Positions 1 through 12,564 of a DNA stretch of 64,000 bases are shown in pieces. Within the stretch, counting starts at the first letter, position 1; each line of letters starts with the position of its first letter. The position numbers were made by a program, and so were the translations under genes. Origin of the DNA: Manduca sexta (lineage: Eukaryota; Arthropoda; Insecta; Lepidoptera; Sphingidae); the NCBI RefSeq assembly GCF_014839805.1, contig NC_051120.1:3410001-3474000 (forward strand), given 5' to 3'. The notes beneath the pieces are model-generated. The model did no database searches and was not told the DNA's origin. It saw nothing but the letters and a program-made list of their open reading frames with translations.

Positions 1-177
1 TTTTATAGCTTTGCTTGCGAATTAAAACGATGTGTACTTTGGAAGGAGATGCACTTAATTAACATTTTTAGTTTCATTTTCATTAGAAAATTATTGAAAC
101 TCAATATTATATAAAAAAATTAAACAACTTAAGTAAAGATAACACATTATAGAAATGATGTTTAATTATATTTAATA

Positions 178-333
178 TCGACGGTTAAAAGGCTAATTGA
201 CTTAGCGTTATTTTTTTATTCGAAAAGTTCTAACTAGTTTAAAAAAACAGAAAAGAGTGCTGATTTTAAATATGTATGAAACTAATTATCGCAAAGAAAA
301 GTCGCTTCAGTCAATTAGCCTTTTAACCGGCGA
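178..333. mobile_element. Short MITE with about 23-bp terminal inverted repeats
   Basis: The segment 182-201 is the exact reverse complement of 310-329, and the match extends outward to 178 and 333 with one mismatch. No coding sequence lies inside. No clear target duplication is visible because a SINE sits right at the right-hand edge. Confidence 0.7.
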
Positions 334-342
334 TGTGTAATA

Positions 343-601
343 CATACATACATAACATCACGCATTTTATCCCCGAAGGGTATGCAGAGGCGCAACTAGG
401 GCACCCACTTTTCGCCAAGTATGTTCCGTCCCATGATGTGATAGGGGCGAGCCTATCGCCATATCGGGCACAAATTCCAGACTCCGGGCTGATACTGAGC
501 AGAAAACTCAAATATCACTTTGCCCGACCGGGATTCGAACCCAGGACCTCAGAGCGCTATTGTACCGGACATGCAATACAACTACGCCACCGAGGCAGTC
601 A
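343..601 (-). mobile_element. tRNA-derived SINE with 11-bp target duplication
   Basis: Read on the minus strand it starts with a tRNA-like head (gcctcggtggcgtagttgta, then a B-box-like ggttcgaatcc), followed by a body shared with copies at 7004, 21585, 22273, 40041 and 52305, and ends in a cata-type simple tail. The 11-mer gatgtgtaata occurs at both 332-342 and 602-612, which marks the insertion. The overlapping 123-codon ORF is not a gene. Confidence 0.9.
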
Positions 602-612
602 GATGTGTAATA

Positions 613-1227
613 TGTATTATAAATTTCGAATAGATCGAATAGTTCGTCGTTTTGTAGGGGATACCGCCTTAAAACACGTTCAAGGTGGCGCCCGGTTTCA
701 ATAAGGTTTAACTTATCTCGCTTAACGATATACGTTTGCTAACTTTCAGTACGTGTACGGAACGTGCACAGTAGTAACCTGTTTTTCTTATCTTACGCTT
801 GCCCTATAGCCGCTTGGCAATGTTTATTTACTGTTTCCAACGTTCTCACGGTGTCCGCGGCGCAGTTGGAGCGATTTCTCAAATTGGATCCGATTGGTCA
901 CGGCAAGTTTTTTTACAATCTATAGACATAATGAATTTATTTTGCAATCTTGTATTTACTTTATAAGATTAGTATTGACTGTTGAGTAATGGTTATTTTT
1001 GTGTTTGAGGTTTTGGTATGATGCTAATTGACCTAGATTAGGTTTTTGTTGGTAATGTACTTGTATTGAAAAGTTGAAATATTTGATAATAGGCGATTTT
1101 TGCTGATCGTTATTGTGAGATATTGTAAAAATAACATATGGTCATTAAAAAATATTCTTATATATATATATATTTGAAGTGGTAATTGTGGAGCTCTAGA
1201 ATTCATTTTGCAGTATGAATCGAATTA
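613..1227. other. Unassigned AT-rich sequence
   Basis: No gene or repeat recognised, apart from a short (ta)n run near 1161-1172. Confidence 0.5.
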
Positions 1228-1376
1228 ATGCCTCCTGGTCCAATTTCGGCCACGGCAGCCAATATCGATAGAGATCAGCTAGATAGATATTATAGTGCAC
1301 AAGTGTGTGCGCAATACCCAGGTGTACTCTCTGTTCTTTCACTATCATAGGCCAGTGAGACGGCAAACTGTATAGC
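1228..1376 (-). mobile_element. SINE fragment (3' body), same family as 57245-57562
   Basis: It shares the segments cagtgagacggcaaactg-like, agtgcacaagtgtgtgcgca and ttcggccacggcagcc with the longer copy near 57.3 kb, in the same orientation. The tRNA-like head is missing. The family resembles the widespread lepidopteran Metulj-type SINEs, as recalled from memory. Confidence 0.75.
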
Positions 1377-1769
1377 ATTCATAATAAGTAATAACGCACT
1401 ACTCTTCGTATTTACTTCTTTAACCAAGTAATATAAGTTCGTTTTCTCTAAATCCTCGACAACACTTCAGCAATAAGACGCCTAAAATAACTCACATTCT
1501 TAAAGACGGCAAGCCGTATAGTATGGATACGCATTATATAGCGTCAGATTCTTTAATCAAGTAATGTAATTTAGTTTTTACATCGATAATACTTCAGCAA
1601 TGAAATGTATAAAGTAACTCACACTCTTAAACAAATAAAAAGCTCATAAAGAAAATGATGTCAGGAAGTAATCATTCCCCGCTCCATACCCATCTCCGAT
1701 AAAACTTCGATTGAATGGAATGTCATTATTTTTATATCATTTTTATAGCACAGGCACTAAACATCCAAA

Positions 1770-2176
1770 GGGCTTATCCTCTATGATAGTGTTAACTCTT
1801 AACATGGTTGTGTTACGTTATCTTCGTGGAAAAACAGTGGAAGGGTATTCTGTATGGCAAGTTTAAGAGCCGGCGCATGTATGGCGGTACGCAGCATAAA
1901 TAATTTTACTGTCAAAGTATTGTCAACATTGTCTTAATTGAAATAATATTCAAAATCAATTAACTCAACAATGTAACGCAATTTAATGTTGTGTTAGTGG
2001 AATTTGAATATTATTTCAGTAAATATAATGTCGATAATAGTATAACAGTAAAAAATTCTCCGCTCTACGCTCCGCCATATATATATGCGCCGGCCTCTAT
2101 CGTCTTAAACGCGACGCGGTGCGTTACGTGTTTGTTACGCACCGTCAAATAACGAGTGTCACACAGAATAAGGCCC
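1770..2176. mobile_element. MITE copy 1 of a tandem pair, split by a nested MITE
   Basis: Once the 232-bp insert at 1866-2097 is set aside, this is a unit of about 175 bp that matches 2179-2356 along its length. It has inverted ends (gggcttatcctctatgatag at the left, acagaataaggcccc at the right). It is non-coding. Confidence 0.75.
1866..2097. mobile_element. Fold-back MITE nested in the MITE above, TA target
   Basis: It begins agagccggcgcatgtatggcgg and ends with the approximate reverse complement. Inner parts also pair (for example aataatattcaaa with tttgaatattatt), so the whole 232 bp folds on itself. TA flanks both sides (1864-1865 and 2098-2099). The sister copy at 2179-2356 shows the uninterrupted sequence, which supports the boundaries. 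Confidence 0.8.
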
Positions 2177-2178
2177 CT

Positions 2179-2356
2179 GGGCCCTTATTCTGTATGATAG
2201 TATAAACGCGTAACGCGGCCGTGTCATGTTATCTTCGAGAAATGTGCGTGGAATGGTATTCTGTAAGTCAAGTTTCTATAGTCCTAAACATGACGCGTTG
2301 TGTTACGAGCTTGTTACACACTGTTAAAATAACGTGCGGATAGAGAATAAGGCACC
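2179..2356. mobile_element. MITE copy 2 of a tandem pair
   Basis: About 178 bp, starting gggcccttattctgtatgatag and ending gagaataaggcacc, directly abutting copy 1 head to tail. It serves as the empty-site reference for the nested insertion in copy 1. Confidence 0.75.
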
Positions 2357-3164
2357 AGATGTATAAAAGTTTATGGTTCTTACCATTAGCAGGTATCGTG
2401 GCACGAGTTTTGTAGAGTCCACGGTTGTAATCCGGTAGAGTTTAAAACTACGTTTGTTTTGTTGGTAATAAATTTAGTTTATTTTGTTTGGAATTGATTG
2501 ACGCTTTGATCGATTGAAATAAAATAGTAATGGTTATTTGAGATAGTTGTATTTTTAAATGTCTTGGAAACGGGAATGAGATTTTTATTGTATTACATAA
2601 GAACTGTTAATTGTGAACTGTTCTAATGATGTTAGATGAGAAATATATTCTATATTTTCGTGCTTGATATTTTATAAACGATACATATTGCGTGTTATTT
2701 AATTAGATTAATAAAGAAAAGTCAACCAAATTAAAGAAATAATTTAATATCATAACATTTTATGGCCTTCATGTCTAAAAAATATTTGTATATTTAATTA
2801 ATGATATTCTTCATAACAACAGCCCGTGAAATAACTTAACGTCAACTTAAAATAAATTTTGCATATTTAAATGCTCTAAAAAATATTTTAAATACATTGT
2901 TCTTAAGTTTATTATTAGTTGCACGGTAGAGACGTCCCGTGTTTATGTCTGATGACACAAACTCTCACGTTTACGGCTCTAGGCGTCACTTGTAAGTTTT
3001 AACTCGACGATGCAGCTTAAAATACTGATTTATTGCCGTTTCTAAAGATAAGCCGATATTGCCTCTTGGAACGTAAACAATATTCTTTTACCAAGCTATT
3101 TTGTACTCGAGCGTAGGTTATAAAAGTTACGGTGGCAGTTATGAATTCATTTTTTATTTCTGTA
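2357..3164. other. Unassigned AT-rich sequence
   Basis: No open frame of note and no second copy of any part seen in this window. Confidence 0.5.
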
Positions 3165-3376
3165 CTGGCTATTGCTCGCGGCTTCGCCCGCGTGAAGGGG
3201 TTTTTCAGGATAAAAGTCCCGCTATATATTTCTCGATAGAAAGTAACTACAACCTCCCCAGGGTAACTATCTCCATACCAAATTCCATATAAATCCGTTA
3301 AGTAAATTTTGAGAAAATCGATAGGCATGTTCGGTAGGCAGAAAACGGGACTTTGTTTTATAATATGTATAGATTA
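3165..3376 (-). mobile_element. Helitron-like non-autonomous element, 'cgcgg...gctag' 3' end variant
   Basis: Starts with a worn ctagcttttgctcgcgg-type end and a GC-rich hairpin, and closes with gtatagat, the reverse of the family's usual 5' start. The middle has ctccataccaaattccat, shared with copies at 28069 and 34575. It generates two overlapping false ORFs. Confidence 0.7.
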
Positions 3377-6300
3377 TGGATGTTTTTGAAGTAAGTTGGG
3401 TTCGCAATAAATGACGCCTAGCTATAGCTTGAAGAGAGTCATCCGAACTTTAAGTTTCCTGTTACCCTTCAACCCTTAGAACAGCTGTTATGGAGTTTGT
3501 AACTATTTTCAGACCGGTTTTATTGAGGGTAGGCAACTTTTTCTGTCATATACTGTAAATACGTTCTACCTTTGAATTGATTTTGATAAGGACAACACTA
3601 GAGTTTCTTGCCCGTTCTTCCCTGGTGGCAACCGCTTCCCGAACTGATGGTAGTTTATTGAATTTAATTGTTATTTAATGTTTTACGAATTAAACATATT
3701 TATTAGTTTTCAATGTACTCTCCCCATGCCATTTGCCATGGAAAGTAATGTAAAGTTTTTGTTAATATTAGAAACTTGAAACGTGTGTAATTATAAAGAA
3801 GCAGGTTGAGTCAGTTTGTTTCATCTAGTATTGACGACTGACTGACTGCCAGCTGATAACGATACTGCGTGGTTCAGTACATGAGTTTCACGCGATTTTT
3901 AGTAGTTACCTCTGTCTGTAATATCTTAGTTGGTTATACAGCGGACGTTTATATTCTTCACTATATCATTATTCTAATGTGTCTTCTCGTAAGTATGATT
4001 GGTGTGTCCTAAATAATCTAACTAGATATACTAGGGTAGGATTACATTTAATTTACACGATAATTTCTTCAAATCATGTAACTATATTTACGTGTATTCA
4101 TAAAATTATTAAAGCACTTGGTTCAAACGTTTTGGGATATGGTTTTTAGGCGGAACTATTTCTCGGTTCTGGTCTAAACATAATATCTACTAAACCATTC
4201 AGTTCCTTCCGTTGTTCATTAAGCCAGTGTCAGGGATATTAGTTGAGCGGCAACAGGTATTATACTAGACAGAAGCCGTACACGTGCAGAATAAATCTGA
4301 TACTAGACGTGGTTCTAGTCTAACCCTCAGCACTGAATTGTGGTCTGCGGCGTTTCAACCCTCTATACGTTATTTGCCAATAGAAAACTGAACTTAGAAC
4401 CCTTGCTTATATTTTGTTTTTTTAATCTTAAAATGTTCAGTATTTTCTTATCGTTAGATATTGTGAAAATTTGTTGTAATTAATTGTCTTTAATGTTTCC
4501 ATTGGTATTAAAAAAATATGAATTCGAATTTTAAAAAAATGTGTCCTATATTTCCTTATTAGTTACTCGCTTTCTTCTGTTACTTGACCACGAGTTAAAC
4601 TAGTTGCAACCATAGCACCTTATAGGTGCCACCGATATCGCCTTTTGTTTTTTAAAAGAAAAGCATTTAACGTACAAAGAATAGATTAAAAGTTATTGCT
4701 CCACTTTTTATCGTTTATCTTGTCAGCGAAAGTGGTTCTATGGGGTTTTCATTTGCAATTTCTCTCTTGTCTATTTTCTTATGGTAATCTAAAATATTGA
4801 TTGATTGGATGAAATTAAAATTATATATATTTCTTCTGCGATAAATGAATTTGCCACATAAATAAAGTTTTGCCAAGTATTATACGTATCAAGTAGAATA
4901 TGGTTTTATAGGCGTTTTCTAATGAAATACACTCAATTATTGATAGTATGAGTTAGCAATTTAGTAATTTTTTTTGGGTTTTTTTGTTCAATCACTACAG
5001 TTGTGATAGTAAGTTCATGATATACAATATTACGATCGGTCTAATAGTGGAGCTAAATAGAGTAATAAATATGTTCGTTACCAGTGAGTTATATGTGAAA
5101 GAACTAATGAATTAAACTTATAACAATACGATGATTCTTTAAGATTATAGGTATCTATACAAATATATAAAACTGAAAATGTTTTGTGTTGAAAAAATGA
5201 ATACGATGAATTAAGATAAAATTAATTAAAACGATATAGCTTTGCCACGATTCCTGAAGTTACACATACACAATCCGTATTTCTTCAACGAAAGTGCTAA
5301 ACATATTACGCAGTATTGCTACTGTTATTAAAAGTGGAAACAAATAGGTCAATCAAAAGCGGTCTTCCGTCCGCACCATTGCAACACGATTAAATCGATT
5401 AATTTCGATTTCACTGATGAAATTGTTTTTTATCGATTCACAAGGCTTTCTTTCCTCGGGTTTATTGATGAATTTTTAAATATTTTATAGTGATGTTTTG
5501 GCGTAATTATAATGATTTGGTTCAGACGAGTTGTGAAATAGCGGTTGTTATAAATCGATTGGTGATAACTCGATCTTTACATACGTTTAGTTCATCGACG
5601 TTGTGTTAATTATAACAATAATTATGTTTGACTTTAGAAACTTTTCGTACATCAAGGGCCTTTGCCTAGACGCTTTTTTGTAATCGTTAATGGCAAAAGT
5701 AAAGAATGTATAGGAATTATAAATTCTATCGATAAGTTTGACGCTCGGATATATTGTTCCCGTACACATGTTTGTTTTCTATTAGCTTAAATGTTTATAC
5801 AAAGGGGTCCTGGATGCGGCCCCAAGACTTCCATCATAGGTAGATAATTCTGGTAAGCTTAATTTGAGTTGTTAATGCAGGGCCTAATTAAATACATATC
5901 TCTAGTCAATTTTTATTTCGCCAAGCTATGTGGAGATATGGTTTTGGATTATTTTGTAGCGAATTAAGTATTCATTGTAGCTCTCATCAGAACAATATTA
6001 TTATATTTTTTGTATGAGATACGGTTACACTATCTCTTCTAAAAATCTATAGCAACCACGACCTTATTTGTCAATTTTCTAATAAGCCACACAAAGCCGC
6101 GACGAGAAATATTTAACACGTTTTCTCTAAGTTAGCGGAGTTGTAAATTAACTGTTTAGTTTATTGTTTACGTTCAGTGTTCACGCGTCATAAAAATATA
6201 TTATGTGTTCAAAAGTGTATTTCATGTGCCACATTTTAAAGTTATAAACTATGAACTCAATTCTCACCCACTCACTACCTTCTATGGTGTAGCAAGTAAT

Positions 6301-7003
6301 GAATCGGTTGTAAAGTGATAGGTGTCGGAGTCCCTTCTGAGACAAATTTGTTGTGTGCAAATATTTATTTCGGGAGTTATTGCTGTGGGACGAATACATT
6401 ACTTAAACAAAAATTATTTATAGCTTATTATATTTACGCATCTAGGATATAGATATGTGAATGTATGTATGTATGTAGTAACATGAAATGTCTGGAGACT
6501 AAATTTTACCTCGTATTTCTTGCACTTTACTGGAGGTATACCACTGATCAAACGTTGAATTAACAATAACAAAAACAATAGTAAAAGCAAAGATTGATAA
6601 TATTTCTAGACATTCTACAGATACATTTCACAAGTGCTGGTACGGTCCTTTTGTCGCGCCATAAAAAATGATATACCAAATATGCGTGATATAAAATTGC
6701 TATATATAGTTATCACGTGTTTACGCAAAATTTTTAAGGCTATGCGTACAGAGTTAATCTAAGATTCCGATCAAAAATTCTCTTCTAAGCCTTAAATGTG
6801 CACACAGAATATATGTTTTTTTTAAGTAAACAGTATCATTGTATCTTGATTTGGAAAAGTGTTGACAGATCTAGAAATTTGCACTTTATCATGGAGATGA
6901 TAAAGACATCTTTTAAGGTTAATTTCGATAGTTACTTTTTCGGAAACAGCAACGTAATTGAGATATATAGTACATTTTAAATTTTTTAATCGAATGAATA
7001 GAA
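3377..7003. other. Unassigned AT-rich sequence
   Basis: Only short chance ORFs (60-72 codons, no domains). A small (atgt)n run lies at about 6457-6475. No repeat family recognised. Confidence 0.5.
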
Positions 7004-7250
7004 GCCTCGGTTGCATAGTTGTACTGCATGTGTGGTACGGCAGCGCTGAGACCTTGGGATCGGAGCCCAGGTCGGGCAAAGTGATAATTGGATTTTTATG
7101 CTCAGCATCAGCCCGGAGTTTGGAATTTGTGCCCGATGTGGCGATAGGCTCGCCCCGTATCACATCATGGGATGGATCACACTTGGCGAAAAGTAGGTGC
7201 CCTGCCTCTGCATACTCCTTCGGGGATAAATGCGTGATTATGTGTGTTCA
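7004..7250 (+). mobile_element. tRNA-derived SINE
   Basis: Head gcctcggttgcatagttgta, B-box region changed to gggatcggagccc, then the same body as the copy at 343-601, through cttcggggataaatgcgtga. No clear target duplication. The 124-codon ORF over it is spurious. Confidence 0.85.
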
Positions 7251-7815
7251 AGAACAGAAGCATTACGATAAATACAGGTCTAGATTTTCTGCTCGTTTAC
7301 AACTCATGAATCCAAATCGATTAATACATTAAAACGATAGTCCAGACGTCCACACTTTCTCAAGTAGACCGTCGGTACGCTGTTTATTATCAGTTGAAAG
7401 CACATACAAATTCATTTGCGAATTGTTTATCTATCGGTCGATTATGGCCGGTGGCATTCCAGTAACAGAGCCAACCATGCCTCCGATCGTGTAGAAATAA
7501 ACCCGCGGCCATAGTGAAAGTAATGTTATCACCCGCCCGTTCAGTTTGCACTGACGCCCTGTCCTCGGGGTTTATTGGTTGTGCCGCAATCTAATACACG
7601 AACGTTCGTGAAGATGTTTGAATGCAAAACTGTTGAATACGGGTGTTTGGTCTTTGATCGACCATGTATTGACGTACTATTTTTATGGTATAGTACACAG
7701 TCAGTTTTAGTTCTGGGATTGTTTGATACGCAGACGAAACCGCGAGTAAAATCTAGTAATTTAGTACACTAAGCTTTTAGTTAGACATCTCAATCCAAAT
7801 TGGGTCATTTAATAT

Positions 7816-8090
7816 GACGAGACGAGGTTGCTGTTCGCCTGATGGTAAGCGATACGACCGCTTATAAACAGCAGAAGCACCATCCAACACCTTGAATTAC
7901 AAAGTATTGTTTGTTATTCCACTGTGTTCGCCATCTTGAGAGATGTTTATTCTTATTATGCCCAATAGTTACACCGGCTACAATATCCTTCAAACCGGAA
8001 CCCAACAGACTCCACACTGCTGCTTCGCGGCAGAAATGGACAGCGATAGTACCTACCCAGACTCTCACATACGAGAGACCTACTAGTAAT
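7816..8090 (+). mobile_element. Interspersed repeat with 'cctgatggtaagcgatacga' (family D)
   Basis: It shares cctgatggtaagcgatacga, caccttgaattacaaagtat and tagttacaccggctacaat with copies near 52.1 kb and 63.4 kb and a fragment near 11.2 kb. ORFs on both strands across it (80 and 84 codons) arise from the repeat and carry no known domain. It is probably a SINE or other non-coding retroelement. Confidence 0.8.
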
Positions 8091-8831
8091 TTAAATTTCA
8101 CTAACGCGTTCAGCACAAATAAAGGACACGTAGATACTGATCATAGATTATAACATAACAAACTAGCGGACCGCCCTCGTTTCTTGCTGATCTAATTTAT
8201 GTATTCACAGATAACATTCAAAAATTGCAGTATAAGTAATATAGCCTCTAACCAAATCACGTGTGAAATTATACATTTGATATTTTTAATCTGCTGTTTT
8301 AATCTGGGTGCTCGTAGAGTCGTGATCAACTACGAGTACAACTATGGATGTAATTTATAAGGTTTGCTAGCAGTTTTAGTACTTACGATGTTTGTAATAT
8401 GTCAAGTTTTGGGCTTTGATTGTATCTGTCCCCGCGAGACGAAACCAAGCACGCTTATCTAAACTACATTCGCTGGCAGTTGTATTTGTTGTTCAAAAAC
8501 TTGTAGTTTTGGTCAATTTGACGTAAACAACAGTCCTACATTTTCGAGGGTTTTGTTCGAAATTTATTGATAAATAAAAATCAATTTTGTTTAGAACATA
8601 TTATATCTATGTAATAGATTTAACCTGAAAATGTTATCTTGATATTACACAGCCTTGCATTCCGCTTTTTTGTTGTATTATGAAACGTTTGACCTTTTAC
8701 TTCTCATTTAGTACAAAAAGTGTTGAACCACATTTGAGTCGTCTAAAGTATTTTACCTTAGCTTATTTAAATATAATGATAATATCCAGATTAGGTAACA
8801 TCTGTTTGTCTCTCTCATCTATCTTCTTCTA

Positions 8832-9178
8832 TCTATACTTATAATAAATCTGTAGAGAGGTCAATTCTGTACATGAAATATATTTCCAAAATAACTATCA
8901 GGGGGTGATTAGGGATCGATACTGATGCCAAAAATGCAATTAGTAAAATTTTTGTCTGTCTGTCTGTCTGTATAACCGTTATAGAAACAAAAACTACTCG
9001 ACGGATTTTAACGAAACTTGGTACAATTATTTGTCATACTTCTGTGCTGGTTATAGTATACTTTTCATCACGCTACAATTAATAGGAGCAGAGCAGTGAA
9101 GGGAAATGTTGGGAAAACGGGAGAAGTTACTCCATTTTTAAGCTTCCGTCGCGTGTGCAAGCTTAATGGTTAAAGCTA
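8832..9178 (+). mobile_element. Helitron-like element beginning TCTATACTTATAATAAA
   Basis: The start (tctatacttataataaatct after an A) is typical of a lepidopteran non-autonomous Helitron 5' end. A (gtct)n run at 8954-8971 and aaactactcgacggatttta follow, then aataggagcagagcag. The last part also occurs, inverted, in the array near 28.4 kb. The 3' limit is uncertain and no CTAG end is clear. Confidence 0.6.
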
Positions 9179-9291
9179 CACAGAAATCATGTATGACGGA
9201 AATGTTCTCCTTAAAATTATGTAAAAAATATCCCACGACAGCATGTGTCTATCTTTTATGGTTGACTCACAATAACACGTGTAATAGTACG

Positions 9292-9600
9292 AGATCCCAC
9301 TGCAGAATTAGTGCACTCATCGAGTATATGTTAAAACTACATTCTTACACATATTTATGCTTAGAAGAATATATATATAGTCTTTATGTGTATTGTCATG
9401 AAGTGGACGATATTTTATTTGAAAAACAAATGAATGAAATGTTTTCCGAAAAATCAATTAACAATAATTTAATTTAAAATATTTGCGGCCAAGTTTTAAT
9501 AGGCAACCTAGTAGATATATATTCTTCTAAGCATAAATATGTGTAAGAATGTAGTTTTTAACATATACTCGATGAGCGCACTAATTCTGCAGCGGGATCT
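9292..9600. repeat. Large inverted repeat, about 90-bp arms
   Basis: Arm 9292-9380 is nearly the exact reverse complement of 9511-9600, with only a few mismatches and an indel. The arms are separated by about 130 bp. The left arm lies in a 103-codon ORF (9166-9477) with no recognisable domain. It may be a fold-back transposon or a snap-back copying product. No target duplication identified. Confidence 0.85.
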
Positions 9601-9845
9601 TAGACTATAACTCCCGATAGCTTAGCAGTTCGAAGCTTTGTCATTATATTTGTCTACTCTTACGTTTATAACACTCTTAGTCATCCCTAATTAAAAAAGT
9701 TAACATTATTAAATATTCCATAAAAAAGAATCATAGAAATCGGTATAGAAACACCAAAGTTATACATGAAATACGCTAATAATAAGCCATCATGCGTGAA
9801 TACTGAATCATGCTATAAGGATTATTTTATTTTTGTATATATATA

Positions 9846-10002
9846 AGGTCGCGAACGCACAGGCAGGCGGCTTGCTTGGCACCTAGAGGCTAGCGAATCA
9901 CCTAGCGAGTAGCTTCGTAAAACGAACATTCTCGAACGTTCGCGACCGGCTCCATTTTTGAAGTCCGAAATCCACGCGGGCGAAGCTGCGAGCGGAAGCT
10001 AG
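9846..10002 (+). mobile_element. Possible Helitron-like element, 3' end at CTAG 9999-10002
   Basis: The end acgcgggcgaagctgcgagc...agctag is the shared 3' end of the Helitron-like family. Upstream, ggtcgcgaacg (about 9847) and cgttcgcgacc (about 9938) form an 11-bp inverted pair. The 5' border is a guess. Confidence 0.45.
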
Positions 10003-10129
10003 TACCACATAAATTGCTTTTATTTGCAAGAGGAAATAATACACTGTACAAACAACTACTACCAATACTCACTAGGCAACTCAATTACATTATTGGCACC
10101 GCATTCGTCTGTTTATTCAACAACATAAG

Positions 10130-10495
10130 TCTCAATTGATACCTCTTCTTTCTACTGCGCGATACGACTCTACATTTTCCTTGCTATTGCGTAATTTCAT
10201 CAACCAATCTTCTAAAGGGATGTCCCCTCTCCTTTTACAGTCCCATTTTTGTACAATTTTGTCACAATTTTGCTCTTTTTCAATATCCCTTTCATTATGT
10301 GCGCTATCCATCTCCATTTAAGTACTTTTACCGTGCATGTGTTCATAGAAATATCAATTCTATTTTCATCGTTACTGGCTAGCATGATCACGTTAATCCT
10401 CAATAACAGTAGCCCTGTATAGTGATTTACTGGATGAAGTTTCTTCGAACACTCTTGAATTATAGATTTACTCATGTTACCTAACTTTAACACGG
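10130..10495 (-). pseudogene. Decayed LINE reverse-transcriptase 3' end
   Basis: The minus strand reads KVLKWRWIAH in one frame and, after a frame change near 10300, KIVQKWDCKRRGDIPLEDWL and RNSKENVESYRAVERRG in another. The order KW.W..H, then R.RG...EDW, then a Trp/Arg-rich tail resembles the end of jockey/RTE-type reverse transcriptases. No catalytic core remains. Recognition is by eye only. Confidence 0.4.
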
Positions 10496-11189
10496 ATTAT
10501 TATGTCCGATATATTGCCCGCCGAGCCAGTCCGTTTCTTAGTTAACTGCCAGTGTACCCGCGACGGTTAAAGTTCATGTTGTTCCCTTGCCAAGAGGCCG
10601 ATAAACCTTAATTGCGAAACTGTAAAACGTTTAGAAGGGTGTTAGATTTCATCTTTGTAATGGCACGGTTATCGTCTGTTTCGATGTTTGTTGAGCAATC
10701 TATCATGATTTATTTTAATTTAATTTGCTCAGGTAAAGCCTTCATTGTAAGTTGTATTTTTTTTTGCGTATCATAGTACGAAATATATCTATATTATTTA
10801 ATTTCTGCATTTATTTGTGCGTCATCAATTGAATGAGTCTTTAGATAGTTCAATATTACTGTCGAACATTTCCTGTGAATATTAAAATATATTCTATAAT
10901 AAAATAAATTACCTGAAATACTCATATAATACTATAAATACTGCGATTCATCCAATTTTATCGTTTAATTACATGTAGGCAGATAGTAGGTCTTTCGTAT
11001 GCGAAAAGCCGTCTGGGTAGATACAACCGCATTGTATATTTCTACCGCCAAGCAACAGTGTGTATGCACTTTTGTGTTTCGTTTTGAAGAATATGTTAGT
11101 TAGCGCAATTAATGAGCATTATGAGACATAACATCTTACATCTCAGGGCGACGCATGCCATTCCACGCAGTATTATGTATTTCAATTTT

Positions 11190-11260
11190 GTAGGGTGTTG
11201 TCACTATTTATGGGCGGTCGTATAGCTTACCATCAGGTGAGCCGTATGTTCGTCTCGTCG
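11190..11260 (-). mobile_element. Fragment of family D repeat
   Basis: Reverse complement of the 5' end of family D (cacctgatggtaagc, acgaccgcccataaa, gtgacaacaccct). About 70 bp remain. Confidence 0.65.
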
Positions 11261-11879
11261 TTCAACTGCAAGAAAAAACAAAAACATCAAAATGTGTGAA
11301 CTTATAGTCTCGTTGTTCACTTTCAAAAGAAAACATCAGAATATGCGATAACTTAATTGTGACGTTTGTGCTGAGTTGAAGTGGAATAATTGTTTGAAGC
11401 ATACGTAGAATGTATTTCTGATTACGTTAACGTTATCAATCGTTACACTTTTATACGTAAGAGAAAGTGTTGAGTAATCACTGTTGGTTCTGTAAAATAT
11501 GACGCATAGTTCATAGTGATTTATAAGGATTCCGTGTTTCTTTATAATTATGACGTGCATTGTTCTTAGATTGTTGCGTGTATTATTATGATTTGGTTTT
11601 TATAATTAGGCGGAAATTTATCTCGTGAGATGATATGTTTTGGAAAATAAAAGATGTTGCTTTGGGAGTGTTGTTTTGAAGTTAACGTTTTCAGTACGAG
11701 TAATTAGTTACATCTTTTATCACAATGTAGCGAGGTTTTTATTAACCTTTGTCAGAAAGTAGACATATTCATTTAAGAATAATGATATCTTATGTTAACG
11801 CGAATGTTAGACATTGAAATAAAAAATATCGCGGTTCTGATAAAATGTAGGTAGCTATTGTAACTTTGCCTTATCGGAT

Positions 11880-11985
11880 AACAAACACGTTAGTCCCAAC
11901 CTGTGACCAGGAAGGCTGCGAAGACTTCGAAACGCCGGGACAAAATATCCAAAAAGAGCGCGATAAAATCTGAAAAATAGTATTA
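11880..11985 (+). repeat. Probable LINE 3'-end fragment
   Basis: The stretch with cgaagacttcgaaacgccgg and cgcgataaaatctgaaaaat resembles the short tail region of a common lepidopteran LINE, as recalled. There is no coding content and no second copy in this window, so this call is tentative. Confidence 0.3.
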
Positions 11986-12564
11986 TTTCATTTAAGACAT
12001 TAACTAATCTACTTCATTTTCGTTATACAGTGATTGAATATAATTACTGAGCAGCGGAAGCATTTCGCACATTACACATGCAAAATAAAGGAAAGCGAGA
12101 CTCAAATTATTTTATCATGAGCGGAGATGTTTTGTTGTGTTTTTATGTAATGAGCTTTATGTAACAAGGAATCTTGTAGGAACTGTTAAATGCGGTAAAT
12201 CTGCTGAATTAACCGTTCATTACGTTAATATTAGGTTTAAGTGTTTGAGACGATTGTTCCGTGTGTACTTAAAGCGGTAATGGACATGCGAAGAAGATGG
12301 GTAGTCATGAGTAGAGGATAAGCTGTTCTATCAATAGTTGTTGATTTTTTAATTAGTATGTGATAATATTTTATTGTCAAGAAATAGCATTTAAGGTTAT
12401 CGGTAAAGTATAGATTGTTGTATCGATTGTTATTTGGGTATTTTGTTTTATTTTAGTTTGACAGGATTTTTACCTTGATAAATAGGAATTAACAAAGTAC
12501 ACGTGGAAATTAAAAAAATAATTTTACTATTGAATTTTTATTAGTAAAACTAAATATATATTGA

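Noticed and set aside
500..600. Possible tRNA gene (B-box ggttcgaatcc on the minus strand)
   Set aside because: The B box is the tRNA-derived head of a SINE. It is followed by SINE body and tail, and the same head recurs at 7004, 40041, 52926 and 57562.
333..704. 123-codon ORF on the + strand
   Set aside because: It lies over a minus-strand SINE with target duplications. The reading frame is a by-product of the repeat.
9166..9477. 103-codon + ORF as a gene
   Set aside because: It overlaps the left arm of a large inverted repeat and the end of a Helitron-like piece. It is Tyr/Cys-rich with no domain.
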